Shown piece by piece: positions 63,895 through 64,000 of a stretch of DNA of 64,000 bases; the first letter of the stretch is position 1; each line of letters begins with the position of its first letter. Both the position numbers and the translations under genes were made by a program. Location: positions 17,205,889 to 17,269,888 of the forward strand of contig OW203732.1 of the NCBI GenBank assembly GCA_934045075.1, given 5' to 3'. Origin of the DNA: Yponomeuta sedellus. Taxonomy: Eukaryota; Arthropoda; Insecta; Lepidoptera; Yponomeutidae. The notes under the pieces are model-generated. The model was given only the letters and a program-made list of their open reading frames with translations, was not told the DNA's origin and did not search any database.

Positions 63895-64000
63895 ATTATT
63901 ACTTGTCCAATTTAGTAAACAACATTCTAACTTTAAAATTGAGATTAGTAGATGCCTAAACTAGACATTTTCTCGCAAATTCATGAACTATGTTTATAAA
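63895..64000. mobile_element. C-family MITE, copy 3, cut by the window end
   Basis: TA (63893-63894), then cagtctatttattattactt, gtccaatttagtaaacaaca, and ttttctcgcaaattcatgaa as in copy 1 read in reverse. Continues beyond the window. Confidence 0.8.

Overview
The window looks like repeat-dense intergenic or intronic DNA from a moth or butterfly (Lepidoptera; the species cannot be told). The evidence is AT-rich DNA with no compact genes, mariner and P-like transposons, an R1-clade LINE, tRNA-headed SINEs of lepidopteran type, short-tailed non-LTR fragments, and the familiar lepidopteran interspersed repeat with a run of GACG units (28304-28831). I found no convincing host protein-coding gene. 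Every open frame with recognisable protein character belongs to a mobile element, and most others are microsatellite, antisense or chance frames.

Layout. 0-7 kb: short retroposons, including a complete 5S-rRNA-derived SINE and a complete foldback element, each with 13-bp target-site duplications (TSDs). 9.3-11.8 kb: a MITE, a broken P-element/THAP-type transposase on the minus strand, and a perfect 184-bp-arm inverted repeat that covers its first exon. 14.9-16.2, 41.7-43.4 and 54.0-55.3 kb: three copies of one mariner. 18.2-19.9 kb: a GC-rich 5'-truncated R1-clade LINE inside an older repeat. 26.8-27.6 kb: a 782-bp insertion made of tandem and inverted tRNA-like units between one 12-bp TSD. 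28-35 kb: microsatellites (TATG, TCTCG, GTTAC/GTCAC) and LINE tails. 45.9-46.4 kb: a LINE reverse-transcriptase C-terminus. 50.5-51.6 kb: a diverged satellite of about 200-bp units. 59-64 kb: MITEs, SINEs, a CpG-rich block and a possible noncoding exon at the end.

The most unusual thing is a family of ten tRNA-like retroposon insertions (called F here). Their bodies are hairpins, concatemers or inverted units, yet seven are bounded by direct repeats of 12-17 bp (four exact at 12, 13, 14 and 15 bp, one exact at 16 bp, two with one mismatch), one by an exact 10-bp repeat, and one by a degraded 14-bp repeat. This suggests single reverse-transcription events that switched template and strand. A 312-bp foldback family (called A) likewise combines long inverted repeats with a 13-bp TSD. 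Other short family labels: B, tRNA-headed SINE; R, short retroposon with an RTE-like LINE tail; Z, TATG-tailed retroposon; H, AT-rich repeat ending near cagctagt; C, TA-flanked MITE. No database search was possible, so family names rest on motif recognition.
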